Below are positions 35,454-47,269 of a DNA stretch of 64,000 nucleotides, piece after piece. A program made the translations under genes and the position numbers. The number at the start of each line of letters is the position of its first letter. Position 1 is the first letter of the stretch. This stretch comes from Salvator merianae (Eukaryota; Chordata; Lepidosauria; Squamata; Teiidae). Below the pieces are notes generated by a model that saw nothing but the letters and a program-made list of their open reading frames with translations, was not told the DNA's origin and did not search any database. Location: contig QVOM02000101.1 of the NCBI GenBank assembly GCA_003586115.2, positions 26,733,460 to 26,797,459 on the forward strand, written 5' to 3'.

Positions 35454-37800
35454 CTATCTATATCTATCTATATATATATATTCCATTATTGATAATCTCT
35501 TGTCTGTCCATCCTCTAATCTCTCTTTGAATATTTGACCATAATTTACCATAATTGAGTTTAATAGACTTATATAATGTTTTAGGTATAAATAATCCTAG
35601 ATATCTAAATCCTTTGACTGTAGTTGATAAGCCTATCGTACGTATTTTTTGAATTTGATTGGGAGGGATATTATGATAATACATTTGGGATTTACTGAAA
35701 TTGACTTTTAACCTGGATACAGAGAAAAAATCTTGAAATTCAGATTGTAAGTGTGTGATTGAATTGAGCAAATCTATGGAAAACAAAATAAAATCATCTG
35801 CATATACATTGAAGTTAAGAAATGATTTGCGTAGCTTGTAGTCTATTATTTTTATTTGCTTTAATATTACAAGCCAATGGTTCCAGACATAAAGCACATA
35901 ATAATGGAGATAATGGACGCCCTTGCTTAGTGCCACATTTAATCAGGATCTGTTTAGAAAGATTTTTATTAACATATATGGCTGCTGATGTAGTATTATA
36001 AATTTGCTTTAATATTTTCATAAATTCAGGAGCAAATTGTATATCTGATAAAACAGAAAGGAGAAATAAATGATTTACAGAGTCAAATGCTGTATAAACA
36101 TCTAAAGCAAATGTACCTAGTGGAGTTTTGCTTTATTTTGTTTTTGACTTTGCTAATATATATAGAATTAAATGTGATATGTATGGGATCAGATATTAAT
36201 TTGTTAGGCATGAAGCCAAATTGTTCTTTTGAAACCAAGGACGGTATAAATGTTTTAAGTCTGTTGGCTAATAGTGTACTGAAAATTTTATAATCCTGAT
36301 TAATAAGAGCTATTGGATGATAAGAATCCATACATCCTTGTGTTTGTTAGACTTACAACATGGGATTATAAGAGATTGAGACCAAGATTGTGGAAGGGTT
36401 GCACCATTTAAAATATTATTAAACACAGCTGTTAAGTGAGGAACCAGAATTTCTGAAAAATGCTTATAGAATGAAGATGAGAAACCATCTGGTCCTAGCG
36501 CTTTCCCGTGTTTCAAGTACCTCCATAACCTCATTAGGATCAATATAAGAAAAATATTTACTTTGCTTATGTGACAGCTTTCAGAGATGAGATTTCTGAA
36601 TATAAGAGGTGCATTCCTCAGAAGAGGAAAGATGAGAAAAATATAGGTTAGTGTAAGAAGAAGAAAATAGCTCTACAATTTTCTATTATCTACTATCCAG
36701 TCAGAGTGAGGGTTTTTCTTTAATCACTAAACATAGTTCATATTATTTCTTTGTTTTAATTGAGCTGCTAATAATTAAGAATTTTGACTACCTTCACAAT
36801 AAAATTTATGTTTAAGATACACTAGAAACATTAAACATCAGTAAAGCCCAAATGTATCTAATTTTATCTGTTTTTTGTTTTGTTTTTTAAATAAACTTTT
36901 ACACACCTTGGAAGATTTAGTTTTTTTGTACTTAATAGTTTGTGTTATTTCTATAATGCAATTGCTAACTGTTTTCTTTAACCAGGAGTTTAGTGAAATG
37001 CAATACCAGAAATGACTGGTTCCATAGCTTCCCAGTGCAGGACAGCTGAAGTTTCAGGAATAGTTATTTTTGAAGTAAGATTCTACTGAGGGTTTACTCA
37101 GTAGAGAAGTCTTTGTTCGGCAAATTTTTGGGTGATCTAGATTGGTCAATTGAAAAGTTAAAGATATAGGAGCTTGGCTAAAGACCAATGGATGCTCAAA
37201 TAAACTATTGAGCTAAGGGTTTAGCTTTTAGAAGATAATCTAGCAGAGACCAAGATTTTTGGAGACTGGAGTAAAATATAAATTTGCTACTCTTACAGTT
37301 ACAGTGCTGGAAGCTATCTATAAAGTGAAATTTATTAGCTACTTGAGCAAAAGAACTATGTTTGCTCAAAGCTTTTTTTCTTTTTCCTAGAGTGTGTTAG
37401 AAAATCTGATTCACTATCCCAAATTGTATTCATGTCTCCTCCTAATAAAATTTCTCCACTTGCAAACTCCATTAATTGAGAAAAAATGTCAGTCAAAAAT
37501 TAAACTGGATTAGAATTGGGAGCATATATCATAGCTAGCGTAATTTCTTGAGAACCTAATGTTCCCTTAAAAAAAAGAAATCAGATATTTGTATCTATTT
37601 TGGTGTTCAGGAGTTTAAATGGAATAGACAGATATAAAATAATAGATACTCGTCTAGATTTAGATGATCCTACAGAAGAATACTCAATTTTTAGTTCCGG
37701 GTGAGGAAAAAAAAAAGATTTTAATTTTATTTTTAATTTATTTTGGGGGGATTTATGAGTTTCCTGTAACATAATTATGTGTGCTTTTTCCTAAGTGAAT
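35454..37800 (-). pseudogene. L1 LINE ORF2 remnant
   Basis: From the high coordinate: the endonuclease motif MLQETHK at about 37770; an RT stretch with GKALGPDGFSSSFYKHF and LPQSWSQSLIIP at 36543-36310; SYHPIALINQDYKIFSTLLANRL and EQFGFMPNK at 36331-36083; GTKQGRPLSPLLCALCLEPL at about 35930; the catalytic YADDFILFS at 35800; and LKVNFSKSQ just after. Order and motifs are those of L1 ORF2. There are many stops and frameshifts, and the cysteine-rich C-terminus is missing at the low end, where a TATC tract occurs (35445-35480). Confidence 0.85.
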
Positions 37801-37804
37801 AATA

Positions 37805-38376
37805 ATAATAATAATAATAATAACAATAATAATAAATAATAATAAATATTGTAATTTATTTATTTAGTTAGTTAGTAAGTTCCTCTCCCCAATTAATTTA
37901 ACTCTAAAGACCAGAATCACAGAAACTCAATCTAAAACTTGTAGTGAACTTCCTACCACAATTATATACAAACTACCTATTTGTTACCTCTATACCAAAT
38001 AATATAAAGGTACATTTTTAACAAATAGAAAGAAAAGCTCTGTCATTGGGTTCAAATTAGATTAAAATAATTTAAATTTTGCTATTAGATATAATAATAA
38101 TAATAATAACAATAATAATAAATAATAATAAATATTGTAATTTATTTATTTAGTTAGTTAGTAAGTTCCTCTCCCCAATTAATTTAACTCTAAAGACCAG
38201 AATCACAGAAACTCAATCTAAAACTTGTAGTGAACTTCCTACCACAATTATATACAAACTACCTATTTGTTACCTCTATACCAAATAATATAAAGGTACA
38301 TTTTTAACAAATAGAAAGAAAAGCTCTGTCATTGGGTTCAAATTAGATTAAAATAATTTAAATTTTGCTATTAGAT
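37805..38376. repeat. Exact 286-bp tandem duplication
   Basis: 37805-38090 and 38091-38376 read identically by eye, including an imperfect (AAT)n block at the start of each copy and the ending TTTGCTATTAGAT. The duplicated segment is part of the L1 copy plus an AAT microsatellite. Confidence 0.92.
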
Positions 38377-38483
38377 CACCCTGACTTATTACTGAAAAAA
38401 ACCAGAATATATAAGGAATAAGCTTTCATAAGCTGAAATATTACTCATTCGTTCTCTCACCTCTTTTCCTTTTTTCCATCTTT

Positions 38484-39048
38484 GGCCCTTTTCGCACTTC
38501 ACAAGAGGAACGTTCTTGTTCACTTGCTAGAATGGAGGATTTGCATTCACACGCACACACAGCAGTCCTGATTCTCACTGAGGTGCACCTGATACTTACC
38601 TGAAGTTGGGGAAGGTTAGACAGATAATTTGCTGACTTGATTTTGAAATGTGAGATCAAGCACAGATTGGGGGAGGTGTGTTTACACTGCTTCCTGGTTT
38701 TAAATGGTGGTGGGGAAGGGCTGGCGTGGTCTGCCACTTTGCAACCCGGTTTGCCCTTTGGGCTTCGCACCCCGGCTGCCGTTTCAAAGACAGCTCCAAA
38801 AGGAGCTGCTCTAACTTTGAAGTAGTAGCTCTATGTTTTGGATTACTAGCTCTACATGTGCGTTTGTGCCTCTAAGATTTGTGACCTCGCTTCCAGCCTA
38901 GTGGATTCCATTCGCACTGCTCCCTCTGCTGGTCAACTTGGAGTAATTTCCATTGTTGGCAAGTGCATATAGCACTCAACGGACTCCATCTTCAGCAGCC
39001 TGAAGCCTGCTAATTAAACCGTTCCACTATGGTAAGTGCAAAAATGCC
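38484..39048. mobile_element. MITE-like element inserted in the L1 remnant
   Basis: The left end is GGCCCTTTTCGCACTT. The right end, complemented, is GGCATTTTTGCACTTACC. CTTT flanks both sides (38480-38483 and 39049-39052), a weak candidate duplication. L1 sequence lies on both sides. No coding capacity is supported. Confidence 0.5.
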
Positions 39049-39188
39049 CTTTGTCTCAAATAAACAAACATGTAGTAATTATTAACTAAGATATCCAGCA
39101 ATACTTATACAATTTGTACAGCTACATCATTTATTTGAAAAATGAGCTGGAATTGTGTCTTCTATCAACCATTTGAAATATGGGTTCC

Positions 39189-40152
39189 TTAATTTATGTT
39201 ACTTGATCTCCCATGAATTGGATTCCATACTGCCTGCTGTAATAGTATTAGATGTAGAAGCTTAGGGTCTTTATTAACTTGAATATTTAGCACTGTTGCC
39301 ATATCTTTTGCTTCTTGAGGTGTAGAGGCTCTGAGAATTAAGCCATTGTGCTGGATGATGACTTCACATAGAAACCCCATGAATTTGATATTGACAGCAA
39401 ACAGTGTGCTAGTGAGATTATTCAGATGGTTTCTGAGATTTATTGTCTCTGGTATAAGCTCAGGCACCACGTACACTCAAGAGTCATTATAAGATCATTT
39501 TTTAATCTCAAAGCTGAACACAATTTAGATTTAGTAAATACTTATCAAACACAATAATAATGTCTCTCCATCATTGGTAACTTCCTGGGTGTAGGACAAG
39601 ACTGTAGAGGGAGGGCCCTAGCAATATCAGATTAAGTTACTGGAACTTCAGGGCAAATTTCAGCAAACCATTTAGGGAGAAATTGCATTATATTTCTACC
39701 TTCAGCCTTAAGGCCACAGACTGGAAAATTCCCCCGATGAAGGCAATTCTAAAGGTCTGTCACTTCCTCAAATATATTAACATAATTTAGCTGTAAATCT
39801 TTGATGCTGTAGCCAAGGCTTCAGAAGCAGTGTATGTTGCTTTTAGATCTTTGAAACCCGTTAGAGATTATTTCAAAAGTGAGAAATCTGAATGAAGAGT
39901 TTGAAAGGTATCTTTCCAAGAGGAGAAGAGCACATTCTTAAGTTCGTCTAGTATATGTTCTATTGGAGAATCATATCCAGTTCTACACTCATTCTCTTGT
40001 AACTGATCAACTTTGTGAGTTTTGCCAGCCCCGGACACCAGTTTGGGTGATGGAGTTTTCTTGCTGAGGGTGTCACATTTAGTTTTGTTTTTAGAGGTTC
40101 TCGCCATTGCTGTGAAATCATAAATGCCCTCTACAGTAAGATGGAAGACCAA
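39189..40152 (-). pseudogene. L1 ORF1 remnant
   Basis: The N-terminal part, about 40110-39868, reads MARTSKNKTKCDTLSKK and then a Lys/Ser-rich, coiled-coil-like stretch. Past 39700 the sense reads LPKWFAEICPEV and DIARALPLQ, which look like the L1 ORF1p RNA-binding domain. 39476-39189 reads LRASTPQEAKDMA and IQVNKDPKLL. Frames shift at least twice. It lies immediately 5' of the ORF2 remnant, as expected for L1, and is interrupted by the MITE at 38484-39048. Assignment is from position and weak motifs. Confidence 0.6.
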
Positions 40153-40160
40153 TCAGCAAA

Positions 40161-41319
40161 ATATTGTGGGGAGAGAACCCCCGTAATTTCTTTATTCCTC
40201 CCCCCCCAGCAACTTTAATGGACCCAAGAGACAAACTAACAAAGATTGCATCTAGCTTGGATCTCCATGCATGCATACCCACCACACCCATTTTTAGTCT
40301 TATTGGCTCTGAATGGATATTTGAATTATGAATTTTGGTTGTGAAAGATACATTTTGGTTTGAAATATTGTCTTGAGCTTGTATTTGAACTTGTATTTAG
40401 GTTCTTTCCACAAATATCTTTATTCTGTGATAAACTGCAGAATAAAGCCTGGCATGCACATGCTAACACAAACTATAGCAGGGGATCCCTGGTCAAGCTT
40501 TGTCTACAATGAATGAAGTTCCGATCACCAAAATGGTGCCTTACCCTGGTCCTGCTGAAGACCTCTTTAAAGAAATATGTAGCAGAACTAATGTCCATAT
40601 GCAATGACACACATGAAAGTGCCACTGGAATTGTGATCAGACGTCTTTGTCACATAAAATGGTTCAGCCAGAAACACCAAGGACTAGCAATAGATGTTCT
40701 TGGCCATCAAGGGCTGACCCAATTTTCAAAGTTGCTCCTAGTCTATAAAAACCAGCAGCCCCAGTTTGGCTCAGACAGGCTGTTCAAAATGTGAACAGCC
40801 CTTACCCATGGTCTCTCTCTCTCTTTCTGAAGCAAAAACAGAATAAAAAGTTAAAATGGAACTTGTGGGTCTTTTGCAAGTACTAGGATTATTTTTTCCC
40901 CATCCCCATTTAGGCAGATCCCCCCCCCCCATCTTCATATACATATATGTGTGTGTGTGTGTGTGCGTGTGTGTGTATCCAACTATATATCCTATATTGA
41001 AAGCAGCCACCATTATTTGAATGTTTATTTCAAAAATAAGTTAAATTGTCTGAAATATCTGAGTCATGTGTGTACAAGAAATACTGTTTCAATATTATGA
41101 CATTTATAAACAGCATACTTTAACTATATTGCTACTACTATTGGTTAATGTTTTAAATAAAATGTTATTAATAGAGACACATAGAATATATATAATTTGA
41201 CTTTTAGTACTATTTAATGTTACATTATAAAGATGCATAATTATATCTTATAATTATTATAATTATAATTATATAATGCCCCTCTTCCCTCCCAGGCCCT
41301 TTTCCTTTTGTGTCTTGTC
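40161..41319. other. Unassigned sequence with microsatellites
   Basis: It includes C10 at 40921-40930 and a TG repeat at 40947-40976. Near 40440-40495 an inverted region (GCATGCACATGCTAACACAA) recalls the 28-207 MITE. No gene is visible. Confidence 0.45.
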
Positions 41320-41452
41320 TCTTTAGATTGTAAGGCTGAGGGCAGGGACTTGTCTGAAATTGTATACTGTAAGCCACTCTGAGAGTCTTCTGGCTGAAGG
41401 GCGGCATATAAATAAATGAATGAATAAATAAATAAATAAATAAATAAATGTT
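41320..41452 (+). mobile_element. LINE-type 3' tail with (AAAT)n
   Basis: TTAGATTGTAAGGCTGAGGG, TGTATACTGTAAGCCACTCT and GGGCGGCATATAAATAAATG run into an AAAT repeat. This is the standard 3' end shared by L2-type LINEs and the SINEs that use them. The upstream body is not recognisable. Confidence 0.65.
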
Positions 41453-41574
41453 TTCACAGCATAAATTGTTTTTATGTTATTTATCAATTGTCCAGTTACT
41501 TTTTGGTAACAATACACAAGAAATAAAATTAACTTCACATTATTTTGTTAAATCTATATTAGAAGGACTTTTCA

Positions 41575-41579
<5 letters not shown>

Positions 41580-41642
<63 letters not shown>
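41580..41642. repeat. (TG)n-(GA)n compound microsatellite
   Basis: A TG run of about 13 units passes directly into a GA run of about 16 units. Confidence 0.97.
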
Positions 41643-41643
<1 letters not shown>

Positions 41644-42986
41644 AATGGTACCCAAATAATAAGAAGGCAAACAAAATGTTGTAAATAATGCAGGATTTTT
41701 AATATTTTTAATATTTCCAATTAACGTTATTTATTTATTAACAAATACCTTCATATTAAAAATCTGTCAAATAAATTTTCTGTTCTTTATATTCATAATG
41801 AAAATTGATCACTAAAAAACATCAAGGTATTATATATGTATATATGTGTTCAATTGATATAAAATCAGCTGCTATCTAGAAATATTTCTGGTTTTGTGAT
41901 ATGTTTTGACTAGCTCTGATTCAAATTACATTTGAATAAAATTTAGTTAGGAGTGGGAAAATAATTTCTTGTATAATTTATCACTTTTTATTGTTCACCA
42001 GAATAATACTTATTAAACGCTAATGCTACAGATTTTGCTCTTACATTCTTGCACTTTCCATGCCTTATAACCAAGCCAATAAATATATTTAGTACAGTAA
42101 TATGATATTTAAAATATGGCACATCTTTCATGAGTTTTGTTAGCTTTTCAATGCATAACATCTTTTTACTCTCATCCATGTGTAGTTTATGATCCAGGAG
42201 GTAAGATCACTATGGCTGAAAAAGAAAGGGAAAAAATAAAATAAAATAAAATCTTGGATTGCAATCCATAAAATCTTTCTAGGGAAATAAACACAAAATG
42301 GTTATTCCCTTTCTCCCTTACTCTTTGTGAAGGCCTTTAAGCTGAGAGAATGCTTGGTTTATCTTAGTTTACCTTGAACTTGGAGATAAACAGAAAGGAT
42401 AGAAAAGAGAAAGGCACAAGATGATGGATCAACATCATGCAGCTGACACAGATGAGATTACATCCTACAGATCCTTTCATTCTTTCCTTAGTAATTGTCC
42501 TTTGAACAGAAAGCTAAACACAGAGCTTCATAAGTCAGTTGAGCTACTATGGTGATGCAACTTCAGGTCCAGCTCAATTTTTTAAAAGATGTTGCATTCA
42601 AGTCTGACTCACCCAAACTGGCTACTATAGTAGAATTGTGTCTGTGTCCATGTCTGTGTCCATGTGTCCGTGTGTGTGTGTGTGTGTGTTAAGAATTCAA
42701 ATGCATCACAAGGTGTCTCAAGCAGTTGCAGAACAAAATATTTAATACATTTTCCCATCCATCCATTTTGCAGAAACTTTGGAGTGCAGAAATCACTCCA
42801 GAAAACAGTCCTCCCACTTTCCTTTTACATTATGTAGTCCAAAATACATTTTAGTATAGTGTGCCTTTGCATCATAACATGACAAAAAAGCTTAATGTGT
42901 TGAAGCTTGACATCACACACTTAGGAAAGCTACTGCTGGGGCAAAAAGAGCTGACTTGATTATATGAAGTAGAGACTGTTACAGGA
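41643..42986. other. Unassigned AT-rich sequence
   Basis: A TG tract at 42669-42689 is the only marked feature. No gene is visible. Confidence 0.4.
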
Positions 42987-43241
42987 AGGAGGAGGAGGAG
43001 GAGGAGGAGGAGGGTTGGTTTTTATACCCCACTTTTCTCACCTGAAGGGACTCAAAGTGGCTGACAAATCTTCTGCTCTTCTCCCCACAACAGACACCCT
43101 GTGAGGTAAGTGGGGCTGTGAGAACTCAGAGGAGACGAGCCCAAAGTCACCCAGCTGGCTTCATGCAGAGTGCAGACTCGAACGGGGAGAGATCCAGATA
43201 AGAGTCTGACATGCTAACCACAAGGCCAAACTGACTCACTG
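42987..43241 (-). mobile_element. tRNA-derived SINE (Sauria type), minus strand
   Basis: In the minus sense it opens with GAGTCAGTTTGGCCTTGTGG. It then has a pol III A-box-like TGGTTAGCATGTCAG and a B-box-like CCGTTCGAGTC. Next come the conserved body (CACCCAGCTGGCTTCATG on the plus strand, with ACAGACACCCTGTGAGGTAA) and a tail GTGGGGTATAAAAACCAACC ending in (CCT)n. Body and tail match the SINE class common in lizards and snakes, whose tail is shared with BovB LINEs. Full length, about 255 bp. Confidence 0.82.
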
Positions 43242-43424
43242 GAACTACACTGACCAGATCATGTGTTAGAATCTTAAAACCAAGGTTTGGTTTTAAGGAT
43301 ACGTAATTGGAGCGCTGAGCTGCAGAAAACATGGAGAAAGGTTCTCTTGGTAGTTTTATCCGAATCAACAATTAAAGGTTCAAGGAAATGTGAAACAATA
43401 ACAACAACAACACAACACTTAGCT

Positions 43425-43678
43425 ATGGTAGCCCCCACATTATGAAATGACCTTCTTTCTAAGATGCATCTTTCCCTTTCAGTATATATTTTCAGGTGCA
43501 TGACAAAGATGCCCCTCTTTACCTTGGCAATTGGGGGAGAGAAACAGCTCCCCCTTCTTTTTCGGGCACTGGTGATTGTTGTTCTAGTGAGTTACATTTT
43601 TAATTGTGTTTTTATTGTAACCTACCCTAAGACCTCTGGGTGTAGTGCAGGACAAAAATATAAACAAATAAATATTCA
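43425..43678 (+). mobile_element. L2 LINE 3'-end fragment, plus strand
   Basis: It starts in the C-terminal coding region (GTAGCCCCCACATTATGAAA). It then runs through the L2 3' UTR to AACCTACCCTAAGACCTCTG and an AAAT tail. It compares directly with 31150-31431. Confidence 0.65.
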
Positions 43679-44269
43679 TTTTTATATATAAAACAAAACT
43701 GAATTGCTCAGTTTGGATAGTAGTGGATGGTATAAAGTGTCTCCTATGAAGTCTCTTCTAAGGTTTAAAATTGCAAAACAGGATAGTGTTCTGGCTTTTC
43801 TGCACTTACCTGGGGAATGGTTCTTGAAGGTGACTAGTGGCCTTTCTTTCGCACCTAGGTGTGGCCCAAGGGAGGTCATGCCCTCCTCCAGTATGTTCCA
43901 TTCACAGAAACTGGTCTCCTAGTCTGGGATACTGGTAGAACTTTTTTTAAAAAAAAAGATCTATCAGGTCCTCAACTGGTTCACAGGGTGTGAAGATGCC
44001 TCTGTGTTCTGGTTTAGCAGGAAACTCATTTTGTCAGTGCACTAAAGCACACTTCCAAAACACTTCCAAAGCACACTTGGAGCCGTTGGTGGCTCCAAGG
44101 CCAGAAACTTTTCTGCCTGCCCATCAGAATTCGTGCAGGTTGGCTCCAACACTTATGTGAGCTTCAGAGCTGGCATGGCAGATGTCTCAGAACAGCTGTA
44201 AAAATGTGGATGACATTGTTCCATGGCACATGGACTTGTCCAGCTGATGGACCACTCCAGCTGCCCCTG

Positions 44270-44641
44270 GGCTTTTTCACACTTCACACTGCGGTGGAAT
44301 ATATCTCATAGTGCTGTTACCATCTACACCACAAGACCCTGGAACAGACCAGCAGGGTACCACCATTTGCAGTGCAAATGCTGGCATCCTGCACCATGAT
44401 GCCATGGAGACCAGGAACACCACTCAATAGCACAGGTGCAGGTTGAGCCAGGCTGCACCTCTCTGCATTCCTACCTGGAAGAGAGTGCAAATGCAGTGTA
44501 CTGGAAGCACTTCAGCTTCTTGATTTGGCGCTCCACAGCATGTAGTGACAGCACGTCCCGATCACCAGAGCTTCCATGAAGGGCAGAAGCACTGCACTAG
44601 AGAGTGTCCTGACACTCCCTAGTGTAAAGTGTGAAAAGGCC
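44270..44641. mobile_element. MITE with GGCYTTTTCACACTT ends
   Basis: The left end is GGCTTTTTCACACTTC. The right end, complemented, is GGCCTTTTCACACTTT. CCCTG flanks both sides (44265-44269 and 44642-44646), a possible 5-bp duplication. It is about 372 bp with no coding capacity. Confidence 0.6.
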
Positions 44642-45739
44642 CCCTGAATCATTGGAGTGGTCCAGAAGATGTTAGTGCAGAAACAACCTTATTTAAATTA
44701 TCTTTATGTACAAAAACTAATTGCAACTTTCCATATCAAATATTAATATGCCACATTTCAGATGGGTTTCATCTATTTTTGACAGGTTTAAAACTATATG
44801 ATAATTTTGAAGTAGAAACTAATTTTGATTAATGCATGGAGCTTGGAGGTTGAGTTTAAAAGACAGAATCCATTTCAAACTTCATATGTTCTCAGCTTTC
44901 ATTTCCAGCAGTAGCTGTTAACAAGAATAACCTTGCTCAGTATTGCCTGAAGAAAGGACATACCATCCCTAAGGTATCGTTAATAGTATGATTGGGACAC
45001 AAATGAACTTTTAAGAAAGGCCCCGTATTCTCTCAATGAAGACATACAGGGAAAAAAGAAAGACACTTTTCTGAAGAAGGAGGAATAACAGTCTAAGAGC
45101 AAAGCATAGCAAAGAACATTAATTACAAAGCAATGACAGTGTGTGCTCTCTAACTCCTTCAGAAGCAGAACCTCATCAGAAAGAATTTGCTCAGATTAAC
45201 TCTACCTCAACTGCTTAGGACTAGACTTTGACTGCTGAAGTTGGAAAAAGTCTTTAGAATAATAAGGTAGAAGAAACTGGAACATGTTTGTTCTATCTTT
45301 CATACCTTTTTTGCTGACACTGTTCATATATAAGTTCATATATAACCAAACATATACACAAACATGTTTTCTTTAATCTGGTTATTGAAATTCCCCACAA
45401 AATATTTTTCTCTATAAATTATAGCTTTAGACATTGATTTCATTTAAAAAGATCAAGCTGATTATTTTGTTGTTGTTGTTGTTATTACTTATCCATCAGT
45501 GTACTCCTTTGTTGACATACACATAAAACACTTTCCAGGCCCTTAAAATAAATAAATTAGAAAATAAATAAAAATAAAATGAATAATAATAATAATAAAT
45601 AGTTATAGGGAACAGCAGCACCCAGAAGCATTACTTAAGTTCTGACTGGCAAAGTAAAACCCTCAAGGAAAAAAATGGGGGTGCACTGGGTGGAAACTGT
45701 AAATGACAAAGGAAGATCCAAGGAATATGGTAAAAGCAC
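44642..45739. other. Unassigned AT-rich sequence
   Basis: It includes a GTT/TTG tract near 45466-45483 and AAT repeats near 45580-45597. No gene is visible. Confidence 0.4.
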
Positions 45740-45793
45740 AAGGGATAAAGGGATAAAGGGATAAAGGGATAAAAGGATAAAAGGATAAAGGGA

Positions 45794-45881
<88 letters not shown>
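45740..45881. repeat. (GGATAAA)n then (GAAA)n microsatellite
   Basis: About seven copies of GGATAAA/GGATAAAA are followed by roughly 22 copies of AAAG, without interruption. Confidence 0.97.
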
Positions 45882-46855
45882 CTACTCCAAGGCCCTTTCT
45901 ATATAGGTCAGTACTATGTCCCACAGCGGGGTCTAGCCCACTTTATTTCAAACACTAGTGCAGGACAGAGCAGTTTCATCCTCATGGAATGCTCCATCTA
46001 ATTGGATGGAACATAGACTGGAATAGGGTGCCCAAAATGGCACCCTTTAGACCTCAACAATGAGGTCTACTGGCTTATTAGTCAGCACATGAGGGACTCA
46101 TTTTGGCAGGAGCCCAGAAAGCACCATTAGAAGTGGTACTGAAAGTTGGCACACCACAGTTTGGCCTTCTAAACAACTGTGAATGGTTGGGCACAGGCTT
46201 CAAAGACGGTGCAGCAATCTAAGACAGAAGGGACTGTCTGAGTGCAGACATCCTAACCCATCCCATCGGCAACCCATCCTAGAGTGGGAAGGGTTTCATA
46301 CCCCTGACCAGAATATCTCACCCTTGCTCTGGATAGCTAAGGTAAGTACAGATACAGCCCAAGTTCCAGGCAATAAGTCCAACCACAGCAATGTAGAATC
46401 AAGTCTCCAAAAAGCATCAGATCGTTGTTTTTTAATCCAAAGGCACAATGGGAACAGTCTCTGCCCTGCCAGGTTATATACACTTTGAAACTCCTCTTTT
46501 TTTTGGTCTTCCACATTCATTCAGATATCTCCAGCCAACAGCAGTATTATGTGCAATGCCCCTGAGAAATATTAATTAAAAATGAATTCTCCCAGCTGTA
46601 AAACTCTAAGAGGGCAGGGTCTTTTAGCACAGGTTTAAAAATGCAAAATAACCCATAAAATCAAACAGACAATTGAAACCAAGTCTAGAGAAAGAATTAT
46701 TCAAAAACAAATTCAAACTTTTATTAAAACATAACCAAATAAGTAAAAATACAGCAAAAACAAATTGTGGTAAATTCCATAGACCAATGACCCTCTGAAT
46801 GCAAATAATAATAATAATAAAAATCCCCTTGTCAGTCCTAACTCTCCTACCCATT
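45882..46855. other. Unassigned sequence left of the provirus
   Basis: A GGCCCTTTCTATATAGG word at about 45892 resembles MITE ends. An AAT tract lies at 46806-46819. No gene is visible. Confidence 0.4.
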
Positions 46856-46861
46856 AGCTTC

Positions 46862-47243
46862 TGCTGCCCACGTTCAGGAACAAATGAGAGCCGAAGCAAG
46901 AAATGGTTTTCATGGAGGCATCCCCAGCTCTCCCATGTCTTGTCTTTTATTGATATACACATTAGCATGTTATCTGGTGTTATTAGCATATGCACACCAG
47001 ATTGGATATTGCTCCTCATGCACACAACTTCGATTGGGTGAATTATAGCATGACCGCCGTGTGATCTACAGGTGCCTAATCAACAAGTGCTTGGCGTACA
47101 GACCTTTTGCTTAATCTTCAGTGCTTTTACATTTCTACAAAGTCATGCATCTATTGCAATATTGCACAGCTCTCTTCTCCTGACCATACCCGTGGTGTGC
47201 CAACAAGGCAGGTCAAGCTGCGGATAGCTAGCAATATTCTACA
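46862..47243 (-). repeat. ERV1 3' LTR
   Basis: In the sense direction it begins TGTAGAATATTGCTAGC and ends GTGGGCAGCA, so it has TG...CA ends. A polyadenylation signal AATAAA is on the minus strand at 46946-46951. I see no strong TATA box. Relative to the 5' LTR it differs at two sites near its sense start (GAT here against GAC, and CTG against CAG, plus-strand reading at 47216-47225). Confidence 0.95.
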
Positions 47244-47262
47244 TCTCCCCCTTTTTTGTTTT
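47244..47262 (-). promoter_or_regulatory. ERV1 polypurine tract
   Basis: Immediately before the 3' LTR the sense strand reads AAAAAAGGGGGAGA and then TGTAGA. A purine run abutting the LTR is the standard primer for plus-strand DNA synthesis. Confidence 0.9.
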
Positions 47263-47269
47263 TTTTCTT

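Noticed and set aside
45631..45924. 97-codon frame with FLSF repeats
   Set aside because: Translation of the (GAAA)n tract on the minus strand.
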